Below, one piece after another: positions 39,277 through 48,752 of a stretch of 64,000 nt of DNA. The notes beneath the pieces are model-generated. The model was not told where the DNA came from, did not search any database, and saw nothing but the letters and a program-made list of their open reading frames with translations. The position numbers were made by a program, and so were the translations under genes. Numbering within the stretch: position 1 is the first letter of the stretch; each line of letters begins with the position of its first letter. This DNA comes from Verticiella sediminum. GTDB lineage: Bacteria; Pseudomonadota; Gammaproteobacteria; Burkholderiales; Burkholderiaceae_B. The stretch spans positions 186,001 through 250,000 of the forward strand of contig NZ_VLTJ01000042.1 of NCBI RefSeq assembly GCF_007558815.1, read 5' to 3'.

Positions 39277-40212
39277 TCACATTTCCAGACCGTAGGCGTC
39301 CTTCAGGCGCCGGGCGATCTCTTCGCGCGTGGGCTGGTGGTTCTGCGGGCCGCGGTGCGCCACCTTGATCGCCCCCATGACGCTGGCCAGGCGGCAGGCG
39401 TCGGCCCAGCGCCAGCCGTTGGTCACGCCATACAGCAGGCCCGCGCGATACGCGTCGCCGCAGCCGGTCGGATCGACCACGGCATCCGGCTTGACGGCGG
39501 CGATCTGCACTTGCTCGCCGTTCTCGTACAGCGTGGCGCCCTCGGCGCCGCGGGTCACCACCACGGCCTGCAGCCCGGTTGCGATCTCGCGCATGCTGCG
39601 TCCGATGCGCTGCTCCACGACATGCCCCTCGTAGTCGTTGACCGTGAGCACCTGGGCCAGGCCCAGCATGCGCTCCAGGTCGGCCTTGTCGAACAACGGC
39701 ATGGCCTGGCCCAGGTCGAACACGAACGGGATGCCACGCGCGTGCAGGCGCTCGGCATGCGCGAACATGGCGTCCTTGGCGTCGGGGGCGACGATGCCCC
39801 ACTCGCCCGGCGCCTCGGTGAGGTCGTTCCCGGCCGAGAGCGCCATCGCCCCGGGGTGAAAGGCCGTGATCTGGTTGTCCGACAGATCGTTGGTGATGAA
39901 GCACTGGGCCGTGAAGGTCTCGCCGGCCACGCGCACCCAGCGCGTCTCGATGCCCAGGCCGCGCAGGCGCGCCAGGTAGTCCTCGGCGTCGACCCCCACG
40001 GTAGCCACCGGGATCGGATTGCCGCCGAGCAGGCGCAGGCTGTAGGCGATGTTGCCCGAGCAGCCGCCGAACTCCTTGCGCATGCCCGGCACCAGAAAGG
40101 ACACGCTCAGGGTGTGGATCTGGTCGGGCAGGATGTGGTCCTTGAAGTGCCCATCGAACAACATGATGGTGTCGAAAGCCATGGAACCACATACGATGAC
40201 GGGAGCAGTCAT
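39277..40212 (-). CDS. PfkB-family carbohydrate/nucleoside kinase
   Basis: 311 residues of ribokinase fold. The N-terminal VIVCGSMAFDTIM and the substrate-binding FGGCSGNIAYSLRLLGG are followed by the C-terminal signature VVDPTGCGDAYRAGLLYG, whose Asp is the catalytic base. The order and the GGCSGNIA motif resemble adenosine-kinase-like or sugar kinases of Burkholderiales. Substrate unproven. Confidence 0.85.
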   Translation of the reverse strand: MTAPVIVCGSMAFDTIMLFDGHFKDHILPDQIHTLSVSFLVPGMRKEFGGCSGNIAYSLRLLGGNPIPVATVGVDAEDYLARLRGLGIETRWVRVAGETFTAQCFITNDLSDNQITAFHPGAMALSAGNDLTEAPGEWGIVAPDAKDAMFAHAERLHARGIPFVFDLGQAMPLFDKADLERMLGLAQVLTVNDYEGHVVEQRIGRSMREIATGLQAVVVTRGAEGATLYENGEQVQIAAVKPDAVVDPTGCGDAYRAGLLYGVTNGWRWADACRLASVMGAIKVAHRGPQNHQPTREEIARRLKDAYGLEM

Positions 40213-40293
40213 GCCGTTAACCTGTATCGCCCGCGGGCGTGCAATGGTTTGAGGAGCAGCGTGGGCCGTGGCGGCACGGCCCGCACCGTAAAA

Positions 40294-41745
40294 TCAAGGA
40301 AAGAACAGGGCCAGCCGGTAGCCGCTGATGGGCACGCCGCGCGCGCGCAGGGCCACTTCGATCTTGCGCTCGCTGCCGGCGGCGAACGGCTGCTCGAGCG
40401 CCGCCGGCGGCAGATAGGCCGATGGCGGCAGCACGCGCCGGATCACCACCGTATCGGAGTAGTCGGTCAGGCTGACCTCGAGCGAGGGCCACGGCTGGTC
40501 GTGGCTCGCGCGGTTGCGCAGCACCGCCGTCAGGGTGAGGCGTTGCGACGTGTCGCCGGTGGGGGCGGAGGTATCGGGCTGCACCGACGAGGATTCGATC
40601 GACAGGCGCTGCGGCGCACGCACGTAGCCGATCTCGCAGCCGAACCAGCCGCACACCATCTCCAGCGCGGGGCGCGTGGACGGCACATGCGTGGCCAGCG
40701 GCTTGCGCCACCACCACACGGCCTGCAAGGCCAGCAGGAGCAGGGCCAGCAGCAGCCCGAGGGCGAACAGCCGGATGGCCACCGAATGGCGGCGCCGCGT
40801 GCGCGACAGCAGCGGGGGCGGCCAGGGCGCGCCGCGCGCCGCGGCGTACTCCGGCCCATCCACCCCGGGATGACGCAGGAGCGGATCCTCCTCCCGCCAG
40901 CGGGCGTCGCCCCAGCCGGCCTCATGTGCATCGGAGGACGCTGCGCGCAACACGTCATCGGTATCGTCGTCCTCCTGCGCATCGGCCAGGCGCGCATCGG
41001 CGCGCGCGTCGTCGTGCGGCGCCGCGGCAGGCGGGATCGGCCGCGACTGGCCCAGGCTGGGCTCGCGCGGCCGTGCGGGTTCCCGCGCGACGAACGCAGG
41101 CGCGTCGCCTTCGTCGTCCGGCAGCGGCGCTGCGGCGCCCAGTCGTGGCTCGGCAGGCGGTGCGGCTGCAGCACGGCCCGCGGGCTGCGTGACGAATCGA
41201 GGCTCGTGGCGAGCGGCGCCGGAGGTCTGGCCGCGGCCGGCTTCGTCCGCGGCGAAACGGGGCTCGCTGCGCGCTGCCGTCGTCGGCAAGGGGGTATGCC
41301 GGCCCAGGCCCGGCTCGGCTCGGCCGCCGACACTGCTGCGACGCTCGGGCGCGGGGGCGGGCTCGTCGTTTGCCTCGGTGGCCTCGACCTCCAGATGCGC
41401 ATAGCGCACGCGTGAACTGTCGGGCGAGGGGACGGGGGGCGCGGCCGTCGGCTCCCGGCGCGTCCAGACGCTGCCGGTCGGTACGCCGCCCGGCTCGCGC
41501 GCCGGCGCCCGGGGGGCGGCGACGATGGGCTCCCGGCCTGCGCCGGACGTAGCGCCCGCCGTCTCGCCCGCCGAAGCCGGCGCGCCGGCACGCGGCGCGC
41601 CAGGCGACACAGCGTGGGCCGTGGCGTCGAACACGTGGTGGCAGATGCCGCAGCGCACACGGCCGCCGCGCAGTCTCAACTGCTCCGCCACCACCCGGAA
41701 CGCCGTCGAGCAATTGGGACAGCGCGTAATCAGCGAGGTGCTCAT
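40294..41745 (-). CDS. Zinc-ribbon and DUF3426 membrane protein
   Basis: 483 residues. The N-terminal MJ0042-type zinc ribbon is RCPNCSTAFRV, then RCGICHHVFDA. A long Ala/Pro/Arg-rich disordered linker (about 50-310), one transmembrane helix (ALGLLLALLLLALQAVWWW) and a C-terminal DUF3426 domain follow. Function unknown; usually next to prmA, as here. The start codon and its Shine-Dalgarno GGAGG lie inside a tandem repeat. Confidence 0.85.
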   Translation of the reverse strand: MSTSLITRCPNCSTAFRVVAEQLRLRGGRVRCGICHHVFDATAHAVSPGAPRAGAPASAGETAGATSGAGREPIVAAPRAPAREPGGVPTGSVWTRREPTAAPPVPSPDSSRVRYAHLEVEATEANDEPAPAPERRSSVGGRAEPGLGRHTPLPTTAARSEPRFAADEAGRGQTSGAARHEPRFVTQPAGRAAAAPPAEPRLGAAAPLPDDEGDAPAFVAREPARPREPSLGQSRPIPPAAAPHDDARADARLADAQEDDDTDDVLRAASSDAHEAGWGDARWREEDPLLRHPGVDGPEYAAARGAPWPPPLLSRTRRRHSVAIRLFALGLLLALLLLALQAVWWWRKPLATHVPSTRPALEMVCGWFGCEIGYVRAPQRLSIESSSVQPDTSAPTGDTSQRLTLTAVLRNRASHDQPWPSLEVSLTDYSDTVVIRRVLPPSAYLPPAALEQPFAAGSERKIEVALRARGVPISGYRLALFFP

Positions 41746-41905
41746 GTCAGCCTCCGCCCGGCCGCCCGAAGGAGGCTGAAGCCCCCCTCGGGGGGCAGCG
41801 AACGCAGTGAGCGTGGGGGTGGTTTCATGTCAGCCTCCGCCCGGCCGCCCGAAGGAGGCTGAAGCCCCCTTCGGGGGCAGCGAACGCAGTGAGCGTGGGC
41901 AGTTT
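41743..41905. repeat. Tandem ~80-bp REP-like repeat
   Basis: Unit 1 (41743-41825) and unit 2 (41826-41905) are nearly identical. Each contains the inverted repeat CAGCCTCC/GGAGGCTG, a GCCCCC...GGGGGC hairpin and AACGCAGTGAGCGTGGG. On the minus strand each unit carries GGAGGCTGACATG, so unit 1 supplies the ribosome site and start of the DUF3426 gene. Unit 2 starts a 28-codon leader ORF that overlaps it. Confidence 0.8.
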
Positions 41906-41959
41906 CATCTCAGTTATCCACGGCGCTGCGCGCCACCCCGACGTATGACACGGCGGCGA

Positions 41960-42058
41960 TACGATCCAGGGCACAGCGGAGCCGGCTTTGCCGGTCCGCC
42001 AGTGCCGCCCCCTTGAGGGGGCGCGCGTCAGCGCGTAGGGGGTGGGTCTCATCTCAAG
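41960..42058. repeat. Further REP-like sequence before prmA stop
   Basis: Contains an AGCCGGCTTTGCCGG hairpin and a perfect GCCCCC-TTGA-GGGGGC stem (42007-42022). A downstream GGGGGTGGG ending resembles the tandem units at 41743-41905. With them it fills the 308-bp gap between DUF3426 and prmA; no gene is seen there. Confidence 0.6.
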
Positions 42059-42950
42059 GTTTCTGACCGTGCAGGCAGACCCAGCCGTCGAGCGCGCGCC
42101 AGACCGACAGCGTGATCCACGGCGCATAGGCGGCGGCGACTTCCTCGGCCTGGCGCTCGAGCACGCCGGACAGCACCAAGCGCCCGCCCGGAGCCACGCG
42201 GCCGCAGAGCATGGGCGCGAGCACCTTCAGCGGGTTGGACAGGATGTTGGCGAGCACGAACTCGAACTGGCCCGCCGGCATGGCCTCCGGCAGCATGGCG
42301 TCGAGCGCGACGCCGTTGACCTGGGCGTTGTCCTGCGTGGCCTGCACGGCCTGGGCGTCGATGTCCACGCCCAGTACCGCGCCCGCCCCCAGCTTGCCCG
42401 CGGCGATGGCGAGGATGCCGGAGCCGCAGCCGTAGTCGAGCACGCTGGCGCCCGGCGTGAGATGTTCGGCGAGCCAGCCCAGGCACAAGTGGGTGGTGGG
42501 ATGGCTGCCCGTGCCGAAGGCGAGCCCGGGGTCCAGGCGGATGCACACGTCGGCGCCGGCGGCGTCCGCGGGCACCTCGTGCCAGCTCGGCACGATCCAG
42601 ATGCGGCCGTCGACCGCGATCGGGTCGAACTGCGCCTGGGTCAGGCGCACCCAGTCTTCATCGGCCACCTCGCGCACCGTCCAGGACGGCGCGGCGGCCA
42701 GGCCCAGCGCCGCGCAGGCGGTGGACACCAGGGCGCCGGCGTCCTCCTCGTCGTCGAGCAGGGCCACCACGCGGTTGCGATCCCAGGCATTCGTCTCGGG
42801 CTCCAGGCCCGGCTCGCCGTACAACGGTTTTTCCGCGTCGGTACCGTCGTCGGCATCCGCTACCGATACCGACAGCGCGCCGGCTTCGAGCAGCGCTTCC
42901 GACCAGGGCTCGGCCTGCTCCTGCGGACATTCGAAGACCAGCTCACGCAT
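42054..42950 (-). CDS. prmA: Ribosomal protein L11 methyltransferase
   Basis: 298 residues. The N-terminal substrate-recognition domain (MRELVFECPQEQAEPWSEAL) precedes the SAM-dependent methyltransferase core: LAFGTGSHPTTHLCL, then VLDYGCGSGILAIAAGKLGA (motif I) and the post-motif NILSNPLKVLAP. It trimethylates L11. Downstream of accC in the same direction, but separated from it by a terminator-like hairpin. Confidence 0.96.
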   Translation of the reverse strand: MRELVFECPQEQAEPWSEALLEAGALSVSVADADDGTDAEKPLYGEPGLEPETNAWDRNRVVALLDDEEDAGALVSTACAALGLAAAPSWTVREVADEDWVRLTQAQFDPIAVDGRIWIVPSWHEVPADAAGADVCIRLDPGLAFGTGSHPTTHLCLGWLAEHLTPGASVLDYGCGSGILAIAAGKLGAGAVLGVDIDAQAVQATQDNAQVNGVALDAMLPEAMPAGQFEFVLANILSNPLKVLAPMLCGRVAPGGRLVLSGVLERQAEEVAAAYAPWITLSVWRALDGWVCLHGQKP

Positions 42951-42974
42951 GGCTACGACACTCCAATGACTCTA

Positions 42975-43007
42975 GAAAGCCGGGTGGCGCGGCGTTGCGC
43001 CACCCGG
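42975..43007 (-). terminator. Terminator-like hairpin between accC and prmA
   Basis: A perfect 11-bp stem CCGGGTGGCGC/GCGCCACCCGG with a 6-nt loop (42980-43007), followed on the minus strand by CTTTCT. It probably ends the accBC transcript. Confidence 0.7.
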
Positions 43008-43080
43008 GGCAGCGCCGGTGGGCGCTGGATGGATCTGGTCCCGTCGCCGGGCGAGGGGCCCGCGCCGGAAGCACCACGGC

Positions 43081-44430
<1,350 letters not shown>

Positions 44431-44435
44431 AGCGT

Positions 44436-44891
44436 TCAGCCGATGACGAATAGCGGTTGGCCGTATTCGACCGGTTGGCCGTTCTCGACCAGGATTTCCT
44501 TGATGACCCCGGCCTGATCGGCCTCGATCTCGTTGAGCAGCTTCATCGCTTCGATGATGCAGAGGGTGTCGCCTTCCTTGACCGCCTGGCCGACGTCGAT
44601 GAACGGCGCGGCGCCGGGGTTGGGCGCGCGGTAGAAGGTGCCGACCATCGGCGCCTTGACCACGTGGCCCGACACCGCCGCAGGCGCGGGCGCCGGGGCA
44701 GCGGCCTGGGCCGGCGCCGTCGGCACCTGCGCCTCGACCGGCGTGGGCGCGTGCGCCCACTGCATCGGCGTCACGGTGGGCTGGGTGTTCTTGACGATGC
44801 GCACCTTGCCTTCGCCCTCGGTGATTTCGAGTTCCGCGATGCCAGATTCTGCGACGAGGTCGATCAGCGTTTTGAGTTTTCTGAGATCCAT
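44436..44891 (-). CDS. accB: Acetyl-CoA carboxylase, biotin carboxyl carrier protein
   Basis: 151 residues. An N-terminal helix ([18 protein letters not shown]), an Ala/Pro-rich linker and a C-terminal biotinyl domain with the biotinylated Lys in [14 protein letters not shown] and the typical thumb segment [13 protein letters not shown]. It carries carboxybiotin between AccC and the carboxyltransferase. First gene of accBC; aroQ lies 118 bp upstream. Confidence 0.98.
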   Translation of the reverse strand: MDLRKLKTLIDLVAESGIAELEITEGEGKVRIVKNTQPTVTPMQWAHAPTPVEAQVPTAPAQAAAPAPAPAAVSGHVVKAPMVGTFYRAPNPGAAPFIDVGQAVKEGDTLCIIEAMKLLNEIEADQAGVIKEILVENGQPVEYGQPLFVIG

Positions 44892-45009
44892 GGGTTGTTA
44901 CCTTCCCGGTTCGATAGATTCCGCGGCACCGCCGGGGCGCGCAGCTCTGGGTGTTTTTGGTCGATGAAAACGACGGGCGAGGACCAAACCTGTGCCCATC
45001 GGCGCGCCC

Positions 45010-45453
45010 TCAGGCCGCGCCTCGCGCCAACGCGCAGCGCAGGGCCGCCACATAGCCGTCCGCGCCCAGGCCCACGATCACCCCGACCGCCAGGTCGGAA
45101 AAGTAGGAGTGGTGCCGGAACGGCTCGCGCCGGTGAATATTGGACAGATGAACTTCGATGAAAGGGATCTCCACGGCAGCCAGGGCGTCCCGCATGGCAA
45201 TGCTGGTATGCGTATAGGCTGCCGGGTTGATGACGATGAAATCCGTGCCATCGCCGCGTGCCGCCTGGATACGGTCGACGAGCGCACCTTCGTGGTTGCT
45301 CTGGAACGTACTCAGGCGCGCGCCCGCCTCGTCGGCAATACCGCCCAGGCGCGCGTCGATGTCGGCCAGGGTCAAGGAGCCATACACCTCGGGCTCACGC
45401 GTGCCGAGCAGGTTGAGGTTGGGGCCATGCAGCACGAGGATGTTCCTGGCCAT
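45010..45453 (-). CDS. aroQ: 3-dehydroquinate dehydratase, type II
   Basis: 147 residues, a dodecameric shikimate-pathway enzyme. [21 protein letters not shown] carries the catalytic Tyr and Arg (shown here as [15 protein letters not shown]), followed by [20 protein letters not shown] and [15 protein letters not shown]. The frequent aroQ-accB-accC order is kept. Confidence 0.97.
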   Translation of the reverse strand: MARNILVLHGPNLNLLGTREPEVYGSLTLADIDARLGGIADEAGARLSTFQSNHEGALVDRIQAARGDGTDFIVINPAAYTHTSIAMRDALAAVEIPFIEVHLSNIHRREPFRHHSYFSDLAVGVIVGLGADGYVAALRCALARGAA

Positions 45454-45522
45454 AGCGCACTAAAAAGATCAAAGGCCGCGATTTTCGCGCCAAAACGGCG
45501 CTCTTGTCCAATGACGCGGCCG

Positions 45523-46074
45523 TCAGGTGCCGGCGGCCATGCGCCGCAACTGCGGCCGCAGCGCTTCTTTGGATATCTGCCCGGCAAAAGATTGCAGGAT
45601 GCGGCCGTCTGCGCCGATCAGCACGGTATAGGGCAGGCCGCCCGTATTGCTGCCCAGCGCCCGCATCAGCTCCAGGCCGCTGGCCTGAGCTTCGTACAGA
45701 TCGTAGCGCACTGGAATCTTCTGCACAAATTGCGAGAGATTCGCCGCAGAATCGATGCCGATCCCGACAAAGGCGACCTGCGGGAATTCGCTCTGGAGCG
45801 CATCGAGGTCGGGCATTTCCTTCACGCACGGTGCGCACCAGGTCGCCCAGAAATTCACCAGCACGGGCTTGCCGCGATAGTCCGACATGGCGGCGGACAC
45901 GCCTTGCAGATCGGCAAAGCGCCGCTCGAAGAAGGCGTCGGCGCCGGCCGCCTCGTCGGCCTTCCCCGAACAGCCGGCCACCGCCAGGCATGCCAGGCCC
46001 GTCGCCGCGCCCAGCCATGCCCGGCGCGACCAAGCTGCGCCGCGGCGCGGCGCATCCTGTCGTTCACCCGCCAT
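45523..46074 (-). CDS. TlpA-like thioredoxin-fold lipoprotein
   Basis: 183 residues. A signal sequence with Arg-rich start ends at a lipobox (LAVAGC), so it is predicted to be a periplasm-facing lipoprotein. The thioredoxin motif is VLVNFWATWCAPCVKEMPDL, and the cis-Pro lies in GGLPYTVLIG. Likely a reductant for periplasmic disulfides, for example in cytochrome c assembly. ATG overlaps the stop of the preceding gene (TGATG). Confidence 0.88.
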   Translation of the reverse strand: MAGERQDAPRRGAAWSRRAWLGAATGLACLAVAGCSGKADEAAGADAFFERRFADLQGVSAAMSDYRGKPVLVNFWATWCAPCVKEMPDLDALQSEFPQVAFVGIGIDSAANLSQFVQKIPVRYDLYEAQASGLELMRALGSNTGGLPYTVLIGADGRILQSFAGQISKEALRPQLRRMAAGT

Positions 46075-46676
46075 CACGCCTGCCCCTCGTCCACGGCCAG
46101 CAACTGGCCCACCGCGCGCGTGTCGCCGCGCTCGGCCCGGCCGTCGGGGCCTGGCTTGAGCGCGCCGCGCAGCGCGTCGTGGTCGTACACCGCAAGCACG
46201 ACGCCTTCGCCGTCGCGCTCGAAATGCATGGCTTCCACCGTGCCGCGGCCGCGGAAATCGGGGCGCTCCTCGACGTCGAAGTCGATGCCCTCGTTGAGCA
46301 GGAAGATGGCGACGTCCTTGGGCGAATCGGTGAAGCACTGCAGCACGATGTCGCTGTGCTCGCCCGCGGTGCCGTTCCAGACCGCGCCGGTGAGATAGGG
46401 CTGGAACGATTCGAGCCACTGCATCAGGCCGAGCGCCGATTCGCGCAGCTCGCGCAGGCGCTGCGGCTGGGTATCGCCCATGTAGATGGCGAGATAGTCG
46501 CGCAAGGCCTCCTCGACCTCGGTATTGTCGGGCATGTATTCGCGCCGCGGCGGCGCGGACTGGCCAAGCAACTGGCGCACGGCCTTGCGTTTGGCGGTGC
46601 TGTAGTCGAGGCCGTCCTCGGCGATCATCCGGGCGGCAGCATGGGCGATCTCGTCGCGCAGATTCGGTAAGGCCAT
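46074..46676 (-). CDS. Conserved hypothetical protein adjacent to mpl
   Basis: 200 residues, soluble, no signal peptide. Start MALPNLRDEIAHAAARMIAE at the ATG at 46676; conserved-looking core MPDNTEVEEALRDYLAIYMG and LTGAVWNGTAGEHSDIVLQC. The latter, with a following DxD-type VEERPDFRG, resembles nucleotidyltransferase-like sequences, but I cannot assign it. Divergent from mpl and translationally coupled to the TlpA-like gene. Confidence 0.7.
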   Translation of the reverse strand: MALPNLRDEIAHAAARMIAEDGLDYSTAKRKAVRQLLGQSAPPRREYMPDNTEVEEALRDYLAIYMGDTQPQRLRELRESALGLMQWLESFQPYLTGAVWNGTAGEHSDIVLQCFTDSPKDVAIFLLNEGIDFDVEERPDFRGRGTVEAMHFERDGEGVVLAVYDHDALRGALKPGPDGRAERGDTRAVGQLLAVDEGQA

Positions 46677-46742
46677 GGAGGTATTGTGCCACGCGCGGCG
46701 CGCGGGCCCCGGGCGCGAAGTGGCCGGTCTACAATGCGCGCC

Positions 46743-48131
46743 ATGCACCTACACATTCTCGGCATCTGCGGCACGTTCATGGGCGGGCTCGCGCTGATCG
46801 CGCGCGCGGCCGGCCATCGCGTCACAGGCTGCGACGCGGGCGTCTACCCCCCCATGAGCACCCAGCTCGAGGAACAGGGAATCGGCCTCATCGACGGCTT
46901 CGATGCCGGGCAGATCGGCCTGGGCGCGGATCTGTACGTCGTGGGCAATGTGGTCACGCGCGGCAACCCGCTGATGGAAGCCGTCCTGGATGCCGGCCTG
47001 CCCTACACCTCCGGCCCGCAATGGCTGGGCGAACACGTGCTCGGCCGGCGCCACGTGCTCGCGGTCGCGGGCACGCACGGCAAGACGACCACCTCGTCGA
47101 TGCTGGCGCACATCCTGGCGCACGCCGGACGCGAGCCGTCCTTCCTGATCGGCGGGGTGCCGCTGGACCTGGGCGTATCCGCGCGCCTGGGCCCGGCGCC
47201 GGCCGAGGGTTCGCGCGGCCTGTTCGTGATCGAGGCCGACGAGTACGACACCGCCTTCTTCGACAAGCGTTCGAAGTTCGTGCACTACCGCCCGCGCACC
47301 GCCGTGCTCAACAACCTGGAATACGATCACGCCGACATCTTTCCGGATCTGGCCGCGATCGAAACCCAGTTCCATCATTTGGTGCGCACGATCCCCGCGA
47401 GCGGCCGCATCGTGGCGCCGGCGGCCGACGCCGCACTCGAGCGGGTGCTCGCCCGCGGCTGCTGGTCCGGCCTGGTGCGCACGGGCGCGGGCGGCGAATG
47501 GCAGGCCGGGCCGGTGGCAGCCGACGGCAGCTTCGCCGTGCTGCGCGGCGACGCCGAGCTGGGCACCGTGCGCTGGGCCCATCAGGGCGAACACAACCGG
47601 GCCAATGCGCTGGCCGCCCTGGCGGCGGCCGAGCACGTGGGCGTGGATGCCCGGGTGGGCATCGAAGCGCTCAGTGCCTTCGTCGGCGTGCGCCGCCGCA
47701 TGGAGCTGCGCGGCACCGTGCGCGGGGTCGCGGTCTACGACGACTTCGCACACCACCCCACCGCGATCGCCACCACCGTGGCGGGTCTGCGCGAGCGCGT
47801 CGGCGCGGCGCGCATCCTCGCCGTGCTCGAACCGCGCTCCAACACCATGAAGCTGGGCGCCATGAAGGCCCAGTTGCCGGACGCGCTGCAGGCGGCCGAC
47901 CAAGTGTTCTGCTATGGCGCCCGCGAGGGCCGCAATGCGCTCGGCTGGAACCCGGCCGAGGCCCTGGCGCCGCTGGGCGAGCGCGCCCGGGCCTTCGACG
48001 ACCTGGATACCCTGGTCGCCGAGGTGGCCCGCGCGGCGCGCGACGGCGATCACGTTCTCGTCATGAGCAATGGCGGCTTCGGCGGCGTCCACGAACGCCT
48101 GCTCGCGGCGCTGGACGGAGACGCGCGATGA
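46743..48131 (+). CDS. mpl: UDP-N-acetylmuramate:L-Ala-gamma-D-Glu-meso-DAP ligase
   Basis: 462 residues, Mur-ligase fold. MHLHILGICGTFMGGLALIA is the Mpl-type start, AVAGTHGKTTTSSMLAHIL the ATP loop near residue 105, and EADEYDTAFFDKRSKFVHY is diagnostic. VYDDFAHHPTAI is in the C-terminal domain. It reattaches recycled tripeptide to UDP-MurNAc. Consistent with ampD elsewhere in the window: both act in peptidoglycan recycling. Confidence 0.97.
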   Translation: MHLHILGICGTFMGGLALIARAAGHRVTGCDAGVYPPMSTQLEEQGIGLIDGFDAGQIGLGADLYVVGNVVTRGNPLMEAVLDAGLPYTSGPQWLGEHVLGRRHVLAVAGTHGKTTTSSMLAHILAHAGREPSFLIGGVPLDLGVSARLGPAPAEGSRGLFVIEADEYDTAFFDKRSKFVHYRPRTAVLNNLEYDHADIFPDLAAIETQFHHLVRTIPASGRIVAPAADAALERVLARGCWSGLVRTGAGGEWQAGPVAADGSFAVLRGDAELGTVRWAHQGEHNRANALAALAAAEHVGVDARVGIEALSAFVGVRRRMELRGTVRGVAVYDDFAHHPTAIATTVAGLRERVGAARILAVLEPRSNTMKLGAMKAQLPDALQAADQVFCYGAREGRNALGWNPAEALAPLGERARAFDDLDTLVAEVARAARDGDHVLVMSNGGFGGVHERLLAALDGDAR

Positions 48132-48706
48132 TCCTCTACCTGCACGGCTTTCGCTCGGGCCCGGCCTCGTACAAGGCCCGCCTGCTCGCCGAAGCGATGC
48201 GCGAGCGCGGCCTGCTCGCGCAATGGATGTGTCCGCAACTGCCGGCCAGCCCGCGCGAAGCGGCCGCGCTGGCGCTCTCGCTGGCCGAGCCGCACGGCAG
48301 CGCGATCACCGTGATCGGCTCCTCGCTGGGCGGTTACTATGCGACCTGGGTGGCCGAACGCCTGGGCTGCCGCGCCGTCCTGCTCAATCCGGCGGTGCAT
48401 CCCACACGCGAGCTGGCGGCCCACGTCGGCGAGCACGCCATGTACCATAGCGACGCGCCGTTCGTATTCCGGGCCGAATACGTCGACGAGCTCGCGGCGC
48501 TGGCGGTGGATCGCATCACACGGCCCGAACGGTATTTCCTCGTCGCCGCCACCGGTGACGAAGTGCTCGACTTCCGGGACATGGTCGCTTTCTATCCTGG
48601 CGCCCGCCAGCGCATCATCGAGGGCGGCGACCACGCCATCTCCGGCTTCGCGCGCTGGATGCCCGAAGTCCTGGCCTTTGCCGGCGTGCGCGAACGCGCC
48701 TCCTGA
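48128..48706 (+). CDS. YqiA/YcfP-family alpha/beta hydrolase
   Basis: 192 residues. Short esterase-like fold: MILYLHGFRSGPASYKARL start, nucleophile in VIGSSLGGYYATWVAE near residue 62, Asp in AATGDEVLDFRD and His in EGGDHAISGF. ATGA overlap with mpl. YqiA-type proteins hydrolyse acyl-CoA or small esters in vitro; the role here is unknown. Confidence 0.88.
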   Translation: MILYLHGFRSGPASYKARLLAEAMRERGLLAQWMCPQLPASPREAAALALSLAEPHGSAITVIGSSLGGYYATWVAERLGCRAVLLNPAVHPTRELAAHVGEHAMYHSDAPFVFRAEYVDELAALAVDRITRPERYFLVAATGDEVLDFRDMVAFYPGARQRIIEGGDHAISGFARWMPEVLAFAGVRERAS

Positions 48707-48752
48707 CAACCGATACCCGGGCCTGCCTCGACGCGGGCCCCGCACACCATCC

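Noticed and set aside
41743-41905. Tandem 80-bp repeat considered as a CRISPR array
   Set aside because: The two units are almost identical over their full length with no variable spacer between them; hairpin structure fits a REP-like element.
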